DNA from: Misgurnus anguillicaudatus
Lineage: Eukaryota; Chordata; Actinopteri; Cypriniformes; Cobitidae
Direction: 5' to 3'
NCBI RefSeq assembly: GCF_027580225.2
Contig: NC_073348.2
Coordinates: 25,689,501-25,753,500, forward strand
DNA length: 64,000 nucleotides
This document shows, one piece after another, positions 12,353 to 22,812 of the stretch (within the stretch, counting starts at the first letter, position 1; each line of letters opens with the position of its first letter). A program made the translations under genes and the position numbers. A model generated the notes under the pieces. The model was not told the DNA's origin. It made no database searches and was given only the letters and a program-made list of their open reading frames with translations.

Positions 12353-14789
12353 CAGATTAGTTACTTATGTCTGTTGAACGAAAATGTTTATCTTTAAACA
12401 TACATGATTAGCAGTTGTTGGATTGCTAATTGTGATCAAATAGCATGCATCAGTTTTATTATTACCGACAAAATATTACTGTTTACAAACTGTGATTGTA
12501 ATATTGCGATAAAAACGTAGCAATTAAAAAATAAAAATGATATATAAGCACAAACTTACCTCCTCATGCTCTTATCCGTCCATGTGCTGTTGTCGTCTTC
12601 TTCAGTTAACCACTCAGTTAAGCCACCACTTACTCCTTGGGAGCATTACTGCCACCTACTGTGCAGTCATCCTTTTTGAAAATACTTGAAATTTTAAGTT
12701 GAGCTAAATTAATCTGTTAAGTTTAATCAAGTTGACTTGAGTTTGCATAGAAAAAAGTTGGGATTACTTAGTTAAACTAAGTAAGGTTAACAAACTTAAT
12801 TAAATAAGTTAAGTTTACTTAATCTTTTTAGTAAGCTCAGCTATTACATTTTACAGTGAAGGGGTTTTATGTACGTAGGCAAATCCTCAGCAGTGCTGAA
12901 AGTGTCGTCATCTTTTATATTATATCAATAAAAGAATACTTGACAAATACATGGAATGTTTTTTTTTCAACATCATGTTTTACATTAAAGGGCACCTATT
13001 GTCCTATTCTTGTTTTTACATTTGCTTTGGTGTGTAAGTGTGTGTTAGTACATGTTAACGATATTTTTAACAAAAAAGCAAATTATCGTTTCCAACGTAA
13101 ATCTCTTATTTGGGGCTACAAACACATGGATTGTAGGCTTGGATTGTGGATTGGTAATATAGTAAATATCGACATTATCTTAATACCTCCCACTTTGACT
13201 CACAGCCTGTAAGTTAACTCCTGTTAGCATTGCATTGTGAGCGCATCTTTCAAACATGGTAAGGAGCATCACATTTCTGGCTGACATCAGAGGTATTCAG
13301 ACCAATCATAACGTACAGATTAGCTGGCCAATCAGGGACACAGCGCATTTCAATTGGATGATTTTGGTACCAAATCAGTCTCAGTTTCAGAAAGAGAATG
13401 AAATCTGGAGCTACAAAAATGTACTTTATGTGGAAAATAATGTGTTTTTAATAGGGCTGTCAATAGATTAAAAAAATTAATCTAGATTAATCGCATGATT
13501 TCATGAGTTAACTGCGATTAATCGCAAATTAATCGCACATTTTTATCCATTCTAAATTTACCCTAATTTAACACTTTTCAGGTTTTTAATATTCTAATCA
13601 TATATACATATATAGATGCTTTATGCAAATGTATGTTAACAACAGCCTGTTTACATTTTAACAGAATCCCCAGCCATTGTTTTGTATATGAATTTTCCTT
13701 TCAGAAGATTTTTCTTTCTCCATTTTTGTTTGCTGCTGCATCATTTGTGACCTGTGCTGGCAAGTTGAGTCGGAATTAGCAAATTTAAAAAAATAGTTGT
13801 TCATATTTTGACATTCTCTATTAAAACATAGAACAATGCATGATTTGTTGAAATATAACAAAATATGACAGAACTACACTTGTTTGAAGTTGAAAGAGTC
13901 AAATTACCACAAAAATGTCCACATCCATACATTATATTACCACATCAATACCTTAAAATCACTGGGAAAACTAATAGATTTAGCACACACAAAGCAAAAA
14001 CATCATCAATGTATGTTCAACTTTTTTTCCTTTTGTTTGATTGACATTGAGACAGCTGCTTAAAATCTAAGTGATCTAATATGTTACACATCAGATAGTT
14101 TTACCCAACAGTTAACCAAACATTTACTTAAAACATAACAGATTATAGAGCCTACCTGCGTGAATTCTTATCAAAACAGATATTTGTAAAACTGTAATTT
14201 TGTGTAGATGTCTATATATCCGGGTCGCGCACTCGCGCGTCTGTGTGCACTAGGGCTGTGTATCGCCAACAATTTCCCGATACGATACGTATCCCGATAC
14301 AAGGGCCCCGATACGATGCGCATCACGATACAAGACTATTTTGAATTGCATTTTTGTTCAGAATTTAGTAACATTATTATTATCTGGTTATTGTACATTG
14401 AATAAGCAGTGTTGTAACAGTTGTTTTTGCCATTCATTTATTAGCTTCTGGGGTAACTCATAGAAATACTTAAAATCCCAGAGTTAATACTTAACTTATG
14501 TTTTTTTAAAAGCAGTTTTACAAAGATGGTGCCTTACTCTAGGCATTATATTTGTCTCTCATTATTCTATGTCTATGAATATATCTATAAACATGCAATC
14601 AGACTTAATACTATTTAATAGAAATCAGATTATTAATGTGACAGCTATAGTTTGAAGTAGCTCTGTATCTCTTCTCCAGACGTACACTTTTCACATGCAA
14701 ATCTTTGTCGTGTTTCTTCTCAAATGCGTTAGTATTGTTTTATAAGAGAGTGGATAATAAAGCCCTTTGCAGTAGTTTAAGCTAAGATA

Positions 14790-14997
14790 CAGTGGGGCAA
14801 AAAAGTATCCAGTCAACCACCAACTGTGCAAGCTCTCCCACTCAAAAAGACGAGAGAGGCCCGCAACCTTCATCACAGGCACACTTCAACTATGAGAGAC
14901 AAAATGAGGAAAAAAATCCAGAAAATCACATTGTCCGATCCTTTAAGAATTTATTTGCAATTTATGGTGGAAAATAAGTATTTGGTCAATAACAAAA
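14790..14997. repeat. Tc1 left terminal inverted repeat
   Basis: Pairs over about 208 bp with 16,184-16,391. The inner part (tatgagagacaaaatgag, and aaaataagtatttggtcaat) is better conserved than the segment at 14,815-14,885. Confidence 0.88.
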
Positions 14998-15154
14998 AAG
15001 CAAGATTTCTTTCTCTCACAGACCTGTAACTTCTTCTTTAAGAGGATCCTCTGTCCTCCACTTGTTACCTGTATTAATGGCACCTGTTTGAACTTGTTAG
15101 CAGTATAAAAGACACCTGTCGACAACCTAAAACAGTCAGAATGCAAACTCAACT

Positions 15155-16176
15155 ATGGCCAAGACCAAAGAGCTGTCAAAGGACACCAGAAACAAAATTG
15201 TAGACCTGCACCAGGCTGGGAAGACTGAATCTGCAATAGGTAAGCAGCTTGGTGTGAAGAAATCAACTGTGAGAGCAATTATTAGAAAATGAAAGACATA
15301 CAAGAACACTGATAATGTCCCTCGATCTGGGGCTCCACGCAAGATCTCATCCCGTAGGGTAAAAATTATCACCAGAATGGTGAGCAAAAATCCCAGAACC
15401 ACATGGGGGAACCTAGTGAATGACCTGCAGAGAGCTGGGACCAAAGTAACAAAGGCTACCATCAGTAACACACTATGCAGCCAGGGACTCAATTCCTGCA
15501 GTGCCAGATGTGTCCACCTGCTTAAGCCAGTACATGTTCGGACCCGTCTGAAGTTTGCTAGAGAGCATTTGGATGATCCAGAAGAAGAGTGGGAGAATGT
15601 CATATGGTCAGATGAAACCAAAACATAACTTTTAGGTAGAAACTCAACTTCTTGTGTTTGGAGGAGAAAGATGCTGAGTTGCATCCAAAGAACACCATAC
15701 CTACTGTGAAGCATGGGGGTGGAAACCTCATGCTTTGGGTCTGTTTTTCTGCAAAGGGACCAGGACGACTGATCCGAGTTAAGGAAAGAATGAATGGGGC
15801 CATGTATCGTGAGATTTTGACTCAAAACCTCCTTTCGTCAGCAAGGGCATTGAAGATGAAACGTGGCTGGATCTTTCAGTATGGCAGTGATCCCAAACAT
15901 ACCGCCCGGGCAAAGAAGGAGTGGTTTCGTAAGAATAATTTCAAGGTCCTGGAGTGGCCTAGCCAGTCTCCAGATCTCAACCCCATAGAAAATCTTTGGA
16001 GGGAGTTGAAATTCCGTGTTGCCCAGCGACAGCCCCAAAACATCACTGCTCTAGAGGAGATCTGCATGGAGGAATGGGCCAAACTACCAGCAACAATATG
16101 TAAAAACCTTGTGGAGACTTACAGAAAACGTTTGATCTCTGTCATTGCCAACAAAGGGTATATAACAAAGTATTGA
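15155..16176 (+). pseudogene. Tc1-like transposase, inactivated
   Basis: The frame starts at ATG 15,155 ([12 protein letters not shown]) and ends at TGA 16,174-16,176, close to the usual 340 codons. An N-terminal helix-turn-helix region (residues about 8-45, [15 protein letters not shown]) should bind the inverted repeats. The first catalytic aspartate is kept in IWSDETK. The glutamate is kept in [11 protein letters not shown]. Four lesions are visible. TGA replaces codon 46 (15,290-15,292). TAA lies at 15,626-15,628, just after WSDETKT. A one-base loss near 15,670 shifts the rest into another frame. The second catalytic aspartate of the usual DNDPKH motif reads GSDPKH (GGC at 15,883-15,885). 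The protein would have acted in the nucleus as a DD34E recombinase; this copy cannot. Confidence 0.93.
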
Positions 16177-16183
16177 CATAAAC

Positions 16184-16391
16184 TTTTGTTATTGACCAAA
16201 TACTTATTTTTCACCATAATTTACAAACAAATTCTTAAAAAATCAGACAATGTGATTTTCTGGATTTTTTTTCTCATTTTGTCTCTCATAGTTGACGTGT
16301 ACCTTTGACAAAAATTACAGGCCTCTCTCATCTTTTTAAGTGTGAGAACTTGAACAATTGGTAGCTGACTAAATACTTTTTTGCCCCACTG
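16184..16391. repeat. Tc1 right terminal inverted repeat
   Basis: Near complement of 14,790-14,997. It starts eight bases after the transposase stop codon. Confidence 0.88.
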
Positions 16392-16420
16392 TATCTGCGC
16401 TTTCATACTGAATAAGCGTC

Positions 16421-16423
<3 letters not shown>

Positions 16424-16479
<56 letters not shown>

Positions 16480-16504
16480 GAGAGAGAGACAGAGAGAGAG
16501 AGAG
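16424..16504. repeat. (GA)n microsatellite
   Basis: A GA run interrupted twice by ACAGA, lying in hAT element B just beyond the Tc1 right end. It produces long artificial open frames of Arg-Glu and Ser-Leu repeats on the two strands. Confidence 0.93.
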
Positions 16505-17595
16505 CTACGAGTACGCGGCTTGCTAATGCAGACACGTGCACCAGCAAGACAGACACGCAAAGTGAAAGTATACCCATATACCCCACTACCTTTAACTCTA
16601 CGTACTCCGCGGGACACATGCATCCTTTACATATGATTCACGGATCAACAGCGATTCGTCACGTTTCTTTTAAAAGTGCATCCGAATCGATACGGAAGGT
16701 TCTGTATCGATGCGCGCATCGTCAGACGGCCATGACGATGTATCGTCGTATCGATATTTTGAACACAGCACTAGTGTGCACGCGCTTCAGATATCAGTCA
16801 GTCAGCGTGAGGGGATCGCTTTTGAGTCTTGTCGCTCTTAATAACTCTTTAACATTAATCAGGTACCGAACTTTATCTCTCTTAATGACTCTTTTAACAT
16901 CAAGCAAGTCCTGCAGTCTATTTTCTAAGTCATGCATAAAAGCGAAACCAAAATGAATTGAGACGCATTTTTGTATTAGATTAAGCATTAGGAGGACGGT
17001 AACGTTACACCTCTCAGACGTATAAATAAAGATCATATCAGATGTCCAACGAGCATTTAGAGCATTGGATTTGGTAGACGATTTGCTTAATGTTCTTATT
17101 TCTATGAAAACTTTCGACTCATTTAGACAGGTTCACATTTGTCTGCGTCTCTGTTCATTCAACTATGGGCTGGACCAAGGGTCAAACAGAAATTGTGCGT
17201 TGCGTTAATCTCCGTTAATAAAATTAGTGGCGTTAAAATGAATTTGCGTTAACGCGTTATTAACGCGTTAACTTTGACAGCCCTAGTTTTTAAGCATAAA
17301 CCACACAAACACATTCTATTCTACTAAATACGCAAAATAACATTGTTTTTTACCAATGAAATAGGTGCACTTTAAAATGAGAGCAACAATACAAAATTTA
17401 TAAAAATAATTTTAGGAGTGTATTACACCAGGTCCTAACCAGACCCAACGTGATACCACCATAAAAGGTATCTTTTTGTCCTATTCACCCGTCACCAAAT
17501 GCAGCGTAGGGCGACTTTCGTTTCTACTTCTACGATGTCGTATCTGACAGCCCCGCCCACACAGAAATCTCATGCGATTGATTGCATCATGAATA

Positions 17596-18072
17596 TTAAC
17601 TCATTCCCCGCCAGATATATTTTTTTAAGTTGCCTGCCAGCATTTTTTGTGATTTTCATTTTTTGAGGAAAATTTTCTTCTAAAAATATATAAACATACA
17701 AATATATCAAATGAAAGAACAGACACTCTGCTTTCAAACAAACAATAAACGAACAAAACGGGAAAAAAGCTTAACTCTTAACTATGGGTATTATATAACA
17801 TAAAAATAATTGCATTTTTGTGAAGGAATTTTGTTAGATATCAGATTCAGAACGATTATCAAAACATACACAGAGTTTAAAATTAGTAAAAAAAAATTTA
17901 CTTCAGCTTTTTTATAAATTGGGTAAGTGGATAATCCAGTGGATAAAACGCCATCAAGGGGATAATCGCGGTATTACAGAATAACAAAAAACTCATCAGG
18001 AACACGTTTTTTTCATGCTAATGTTTTCTCTTAATTGACAAGATAACTCGTCAATGGCAGGGAAAGAGTTAA
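17596..18072. mobile_element. TTAA-bounded element with TTAACTCATTCCCCGCCA ends
   Basis: Left TTAACTCATTCCCCGCCA pairs with right TGGCAGGGAAAGAGTTAA. TTAA lies at both edges. A solo right-end fragment of the same family (caatggcggggaaagagtt) occurs at 10,680-10,725. Confidence 0.75.
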
Positions 18073-18234
18073 TCATCAAACATGGACAAGAAAAGACTGA
18101 TTATAAAATTTAGAGTCAGAATTTACGTATATTAAAATAAAGACAGCCAAAAAGCATAGCATCACGGAGAGGGCGCTGTGTTTTGTGATTGATTTCGTGT
18201 CACGTCTCGTCTTTACCATAATATCGGACACTGC

Positions 18235-19173
18235 TTACAGGTGCATTCTGGCGACATCTAGCAGTGAGATTGTGAATTGCAACCAACAGCTCAGTCCACC
18301 ATTCACTGAGGCTATGTCCACACGAAGCCGGTGCATTCCCTATCCAATCATTTTTTTCCTTGCTCTGAAAAAATAATCCGTAAACACGAAACCACTGAAA
18401 CCGACTGAAAGCGGTGTAGTATATATGCCGGACCAGAATGGGGCGCTGTAATTCTGCCACAGATATACACTATACACGGAGAAGAAGACTTTGAGCATGC
18501 GCATAACCAACGTATGGCGTTGTCCATTATCGCTTGTTGGTCACCACAATTGCATAGAAGCAATAGATTTTGCTGTAATAAAGCTAGTAGGCTTTAGTAG
18601 CTTCTGTAGCACGAACACAATCACGTAGTCCGCCGTTATTGTTGTTGCTGTTACGTGTGACGCTTCCGACACGTGATGTGATGACGTTTTTGCTTCACAA
18701 AATATACGGATTGGCTGTACAGACGAAACCGCAAGGGTGTCGGTTTCAGATTTTTCTACTTTAGGACCCGGTTTCAAAAAATAGCGGATTCAGTCTCCCA
18801 AAATGAAAACTCCCAAAATACGATAACAAATTTATACGTATACAGTGATACGCGTCTCCGTGTGGACAGCCCCTGAAATGCACAGAGAATCTACGGTAGC
18901 CGCCACAGGACAATAGTGTCATCTAAGACAAAATACAGTAGTGATAAAACACGCTCTGTAGAGCAGTATGTCCATTTAGGGCTACTGTAGAAACAAAATG
19001 GCGACTTCCATGTAAGGGGATCTGCGATGTAGATAAAAACTGTTCATTCTGAGGTAATAAACAGATAACAGTTCATTATGCAAGGTCTTTATACACCACT
19101 GATAATATAGTTATGTATATTATATTGCATGTTTTGTCATTAGATCCTTCTAAAAGTTACACTGCACCTTTAA
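18235..19173 (-). mobile_element. TTAA element, GTGCAGTGTGTAA family, minus-oriented, split
   Basis: The right edge cactgcacctttaa ends at TTAA 19,170-19,173. The interior (ctactgtagaaacaaaatggc, ttgcaaccaacagctcagtcc) matches the family members at 21,019, 23,432 and 40,830 in reverse. The other end is diverged, so the 18,235 boundary is approximate. It is interrupted at 18,310-18,871. Confidence 0.65.
18310..18871. mobile_element. MITE with GGCTGTCCACACGG-type ends, nested
   Basis: Left ggctatgtccacacg pairs with right cgtgtggacagcc. Flanks ttcactga and cccctga are only partly alike, a possible worn 8-bp duplication. It interrupts the TTAA element at a point where related copies are continuous. 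Confidence 0.65.
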
Positions 19174-19187
19174 AATGTAGCAAGACT

Positions 19188-19572
19188 AACACGGTCTCAC
19201 ACCCATGGCGTCAATATTTGACGACACTTGACCATGCGTCAATATGTTGACGCGGAGGGTATACCTTTCGCGTCATTATTTGACGAACTGGGGACTTCAA
19301 TACTGTTAGGTACGCGAAATTAAACAGTTGTCGCCTGGCATTGGGGTTAGGGAAAGGTTTGGGTAGGGATGTCATTATGTAAATCTAACCCTAAACCGAC
19401 GCGAAAATGGTAGAAAATGGTAAGAAAATAGGAAAGAGAATGCAACGGACTTAATAGTATTGAAGTCCCCAGTTCGTCAAAAAATGACGCGAAAGGTATA
19501 CCCTCCGCGTCAACACATTGACGCATGGTCGGGTGTCGTCAAATGTTGACGCCATGGGGTGAGACTGGGTTG
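19188..19572. mobile_element. Element with about 115-bp inverted repeats rich in CGTCA/TGACG
   Basis: The arms 19,188-19,310 and 19,450-19,572 are near complements. Each arm contains three short palindromes of the form cgtcaatatttgacg. The flanks gcaagact (19,180-19,187) and gcaagaca (19,573-19,580) agree at 7 of 8 bases, suggesting an 8-bp duplication. No coding potential was seen. Confidence 0.75.
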
Positions 19573-21018
19573 GCAAGACAAAAGCAAGACAATCTGCAGC
19601 TCCCAAATTCCTCCAATGAGGAAAATATTATCTGACTGGCTTCACATACTGTATGTAAAGACATGATGCATATGGACTTCACAAAACTAATATTATTAAT
19701 AGGCAAAGCAGGAAAGCATGTAAACTCCATTAAAGCACAATATACTGCATACCACACCCCAATTACATGCCATCTCCAGACAGACAAATGACTTGGTTTT
19801 ACACATTGAACAGTCTGGCTCGTTCTAAACTCTTTGGTTAAATATAGCGGCTGTGCCCTCTGGCTTTCCATTTGCTTTGTGCTGTGTGTAAAGTCATTTC
19901 ACAACAAGCATCTCACATCACACCAGCACACACAGGGACTCTGATGAATGAAGCTATTTAAAGGGTGCAGCCTCAGCTACAAGTAAAACTATATCAAAAC
20001 ACAAACAGTGTTAGGTGGCGATTGTTCACACCTGAGGAAGTCAAACGCAAGTGTAGTGCGCAATCAGATGCAGCTCTGGTTTCGAAATTTCTCATCCCGT
20101 GACAAGTTATTCTGGATGTCCCTGCAGGCATGCAGGCTAGCTCATTTACACCTTTTGTCCACCGCAAACCACACCATCGTCAGTGAGACTCGGAAATGCA
20201 TGTCACAGCATCCCAGAATTGTGAAAAGTTTTCATTTTATGTATATAAGGTTTTTAAACCAATGGTTGGGTTTGTTGGGTTGAATTAACTAGTGACCAGG
20301 CATGGTTGTCATGCGCTACTCGTGAGACATTTCATTGGATTTGGACCTCTGGCATATGAAGACCCACAATTCCATGCGGTGACAAGAACAAGCGCCAACT
20401 GTCATGCACACTGTCATGGAGTTTAAAATTCTAGCATACAGGTTTTTAGAAGTGTTTGTAAACAGAAAGGACACGTATGCACGGCGGAGAGACCCGAGAG
20501 CTGTAACCTGTCAGACAGAGGCGTCTCTGTGGAAAACTGGAGCTTTGAAAGCAAAGCGAGCAGTCAGCCAAGTGAGAAGTGGTCAGGAGAGTATTTACAC
20601 CGCATCCTGTTATGGATTGACAAGCCATATGGGACCACAACCAATGTCTGGACATTGACACCAGAGGAAAAAAGCCACAGCGTGACATTCGACTGTATGC
20701 AGAGCAGAAGAGGTGAACTGATAAACCAGCGGGGAAGATGAATTGTGAGGTTTGTGTCAGACATTAAATAAAAAATTTTATCTGATGGTTGCCCTTGATT
20801 TTTTCATATGTTTTGTTGATTTAATTTAATATAGAAAAGTAAAAAAATGTTATTTGAAATAGGAAAAAATATTTTATTTTTAGCATATTGCAATGTTTCT
20901 TAGAAAGCAAGACAAGCATCACAATTAGTATATACTGTAAACAATTTTAGACCTCTCCAACTCTATGCATCTAATACAATTTTTTATAAATGTATTACTT
21001 GTCTCAATAGTCTATTCC
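19573..21018. other. Unassigned DNA
   Basis: Several short open frames (20.0-20.7 kb, both strands) show no recognisable motif and overlap one another in different phases. The segment 20,380-20,760 is the least AT-rich. Nothing supports a gene. Confidence 0.4.
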
Positions 21019-21102
21019 TTAAAGGTGCAGTGTGTAATTTTTAAAAAGATTTCTTGACAGAAATGCAAAATGATATACAAAACTATATTATATGGGGTGT
21101 TT

Positions 21103-21570
21103 ATAAAACGGTCAGTTCCAATCCTTGATTCTGATTGGTCAATAGGTGTGCTTTATTCACAATAAAACACTGCTATGACCGCTTCACCCAACGGTTCTAT
21201 TTAATATCACTGCACCCTTAGCAACACCCTTAGCAACACATACACATATAATGAGACAAAGTCTGAGAACAGTTTGATGTTTTTATTTGAGCTTTCATGT
21301 TGTTGTTCGCAGTCAGGGACTATTTTTTCTAGCGGAAGGAATGCTTTTATTGATTTAACTTCATGAAAGTTGCACTAATATATTTTTTACTTTAATATTG
21401 TGTGGTAACCGTTTTATAAAAGCAATGAGGTGCTCGAGGCAAGTGCTGCATCGCGAACAAGCAACGGCTGAAGGGGTTGCAGGCACTCCGCTTTGCGTCG
21501 TGCCTAACAACGCCCTTCAGCCGTTACTTATTCACGATACAGCACAGCCTCTCGTACCTTATTGCTTACA
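21103..21570. mobile_element. Inserted element with tttataaaacggt ends and a 145-bp hairpin
   Basis: The left tttataaaacggtca pairs with taaccgttttataaa at 21,406-21,420. Directly after it, 21,422-21,567 forms a long stem: gcaatgaggtgctcgaggc and onwards pairs with the segment ending cctcgtacc-type sequence near 21,567, with arms of roughly 58 bp. Family comparison (copy at 18,235-19,173) shows the whole block is absent from the host element, so it was inserted. I recall a similar sequence as common in fish but cannot assign a superfamily. Confidence 0.6.
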
Positions 21571-21847
21571 TAAAGACCTTTTAATAATGACCCGTTATGT
21601 TTTTATTACCTTAGAATGAGACGTTTTTATCTACATACAACGAGGGTCCCCTTAAGTGGAAGTCGGCATTTTGCGCCGCCATGTTTCTACAGAAGCCCTT
21701 AACGGACAAACTTTTCTTGCTAAGTTGTCTCCGTCAATGACATGTTTTTCCGGTGCGGCTACTGTAGCTTCTCTATGCGTTTCAAAAGCAAGGGGTGAGC
21801 AGTGGACTAAGCTGTTGGTTGCAATTCGCAACCTCACCACTAGATGC

Positions 21848-22776
21848 TAGGGATGCTCCGATCAGGATTTTTGCAGCCGATACCGATCACCGATTTGTAA
21901 TCTTCGTGATCGGCCGATACCGTTTCCGATACCGATTTTTTTAAAGCTGATATGCAAGCTCTTTGATGACTGTAACTGTTACATTTTTTCTAGATAAAGT
22001 AATATCACAGATGTTGCCTTTGTTATATTACTTGCAGTAATTAGGTATATTATTGTTTTAATAGAGAATCAAATAAATAAGCACAACAAATATTTATTCT
22101 GCAAAGAGAAATTTAATATGCCTTTAAAAAGGCTTATGTCTCCTAAAAGTACTGAAAATAAAACACTTCACAGTCTTTACTGTATTAATTAAATATACAT
22201 GCATTCGTATGAAGTATAAAAGTTCTTTAGTCAAGAGCAGAGAGTGATTTTATTGAGAGATGAATTAGGTTACTGCAGCTTTAAGACATGAGAGAGAGAG
22301 ATCGCTCTGTTCACGTGCACTGATGATAGGCTGCTGTGTGTGTGGGCGGCGGCTGAACGCAGACAAGCAGCTGTGAGGAAAATAAAAGTTTAAACGCTCA
22401 AAACTTTAAAACGCATGCAAATAATAAACTTTTGGCATGAGGATGCAATTGTCCGTGATAGATATGTGTTGTATACGCTGTTTGATGGGGATGTGAAGAC
22501 GCCTCGCGCTGTTGACCGGAGCGCGTCCGCATAGAAAATACGCATATCTTTGTAAAGATACAAATCTGCACGCTGCACATGAGCAACGGGTTGTAAAAAT
22601 GCTCGCGCTACGTAAAAAATGTCTTTAATTGCAGCCGCATTCAGGATCCTTTTGATGACAAAAGTAAACAGAAAGATCGGTTTATGAGATCGGCAGATTT
22701 AGCGAGCACCGATCGAGTCATTTAATGCCATTATCGGCCGATACCGATCGGCGGCCGATCGATCGAAGCATCCCTA
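21848..22776. mobile_element. hAT element E (non-autonomous)
   Basis: It starts TAGGGATGCTCCGATC and ends GATCGAAGCATCCCTA. Both flanks are ctagatgc (21,840-21,847 and 22,777-22,784), a perfect 8-bp duplication. Subterminal cgataccgat/atcggccgat repeats occur at both ends. No transposase frame survives in 929 bp. The related copy at 23,432-23,608 shows the empty site. Confidence 0.9.
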
Positions 22777-22812
22777 CTAGATGCCACTAAAATTTACACA
22801 CTGCACCTTTAA

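Larger units (their letters stand above)
8333..12858. mobile_element. 4.5-kb segment bounded by inverted repeats
   Basis: The left end cactgtaaaatgtaat (8,333) is matched exactly by attacattttacagtg (ending 12,858). Both subterminal regions are rich in aagttgact/agtcaact-type and ttaagttt motifs, and a pair of near-identical ggaaactgattgcct blocks lies at 8,376 and 8,613. This fits a large DNA transposon. The interior holds no recognisable transposase, only smaller repeats (CA run, three tandem units at 8.84-9.29 kb, a GGGGCGGTTTCC element, a TTAA element and a GAGGTGGGTA element). It could be one decayed element or two same-family solo ends that happen to flank unrelated DNA. Confidence 0.5.
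14790..16391 (+). mobile_element. Tc1-like element, 1,602 bp, nearly full length
   Basis: It starts CAGTGGGGCAAAAAAGTA and ends TACTTTTTTGCCCCACTG. A TA dinucleotide flanks each end (14,788-14,789 and 16,392-16,393), as expected for Tc1/mariner insertion. The inverted repeats are about 208 bp, long as in IR/DR-type fish elements. It carries one transposase gene, inactivated by several mutations, so it is not autonomous but could in principle be mobilised by an active relative. It is the innermost and youngest layer of the nest. Confidence 0.92.
14251..16773. mobile_element. hAT element B, nested inside A
   Basis: It starts TAGGGCTGTGTATCGCC and ends GAACACAGCACTA. The flanks are gtgtgcac at 14,243-14,250 and 16,774-16,781, a perfect 8-bp duplication. 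Subterminal cgatacgatacg-type repeats occur at both ends. Removing the Tc1 insert leaves about 0.92 kb, so it is a non-autonomous member. Confidence 0.85.
13452..17285. mobile_element. hAT element A (non-autonomous), outer
   Basis: It starts TAGGGCTGTCAA and ends TTGACAGCCCTA. Both flanks carry gtttttaa (13,444-13,451 and 17,286-17,293), a perfect 8-bp duplication diagnostic of hAT transposition. Subterminal attaatcgcgatta-type and aacgcgttaataacgcgtta-type palindromes are present. Without its own nested insert, the element is about 1.3 kb and contains no recognisable transposase. Confidence 0.85.
12985..17375. mobile_element. TTAA-bounded element (copy 1), split by nested insertions
   Basis: The outer edges are TTAAAGGGCACCTATTGTCC and AAATAGGTGCACTTTAA. 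Removing the 3,834-bp hAT at 13,452-17,285 and one copy of its 8-bp duplication leaves a continuous element of about 550 bp. Copy 2 (51,228-52,834) runs uninterrupted through this insertion point, which confirms the reconstruction. No transposase is encoded. Copy 3 is a fragment at 62,574-62,767 on the opposite strand. Confidence 0.8.
21019..22812 (+). mobile_element. TTAA element, GTGCAGTGTGTAA family, with two insertions
   Basis: Left TTAAAGGTGCAGTGTGTAA pairs with right TTTACACACTGCACCTTTAA. TTAA lies at 21,019-21,022 and 22,809-22,812. It is interrupted by the segment at about 21,103-21,570 and by hAT element E (21,848-22,776). Copies at 23,432 and 40,830 show the intact order. Confidence 0.8.

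Noticed and set aside
15136..15825. 229-codon open frame on the minus strand
   Set aside because: It is antisense to the Tc1 transposase, whose plus-strand frame carries the recognisable motifs; transposase antisense frames are often open by codon bias.
16381..16956. 191-codon plus-strand frame and 132/84-codon minus-strand frames
   Set aside because: They run through the GA microsatellite, giving Arg-Glu or Ser-Leu repeats, and through hAT and Tc1 ends.
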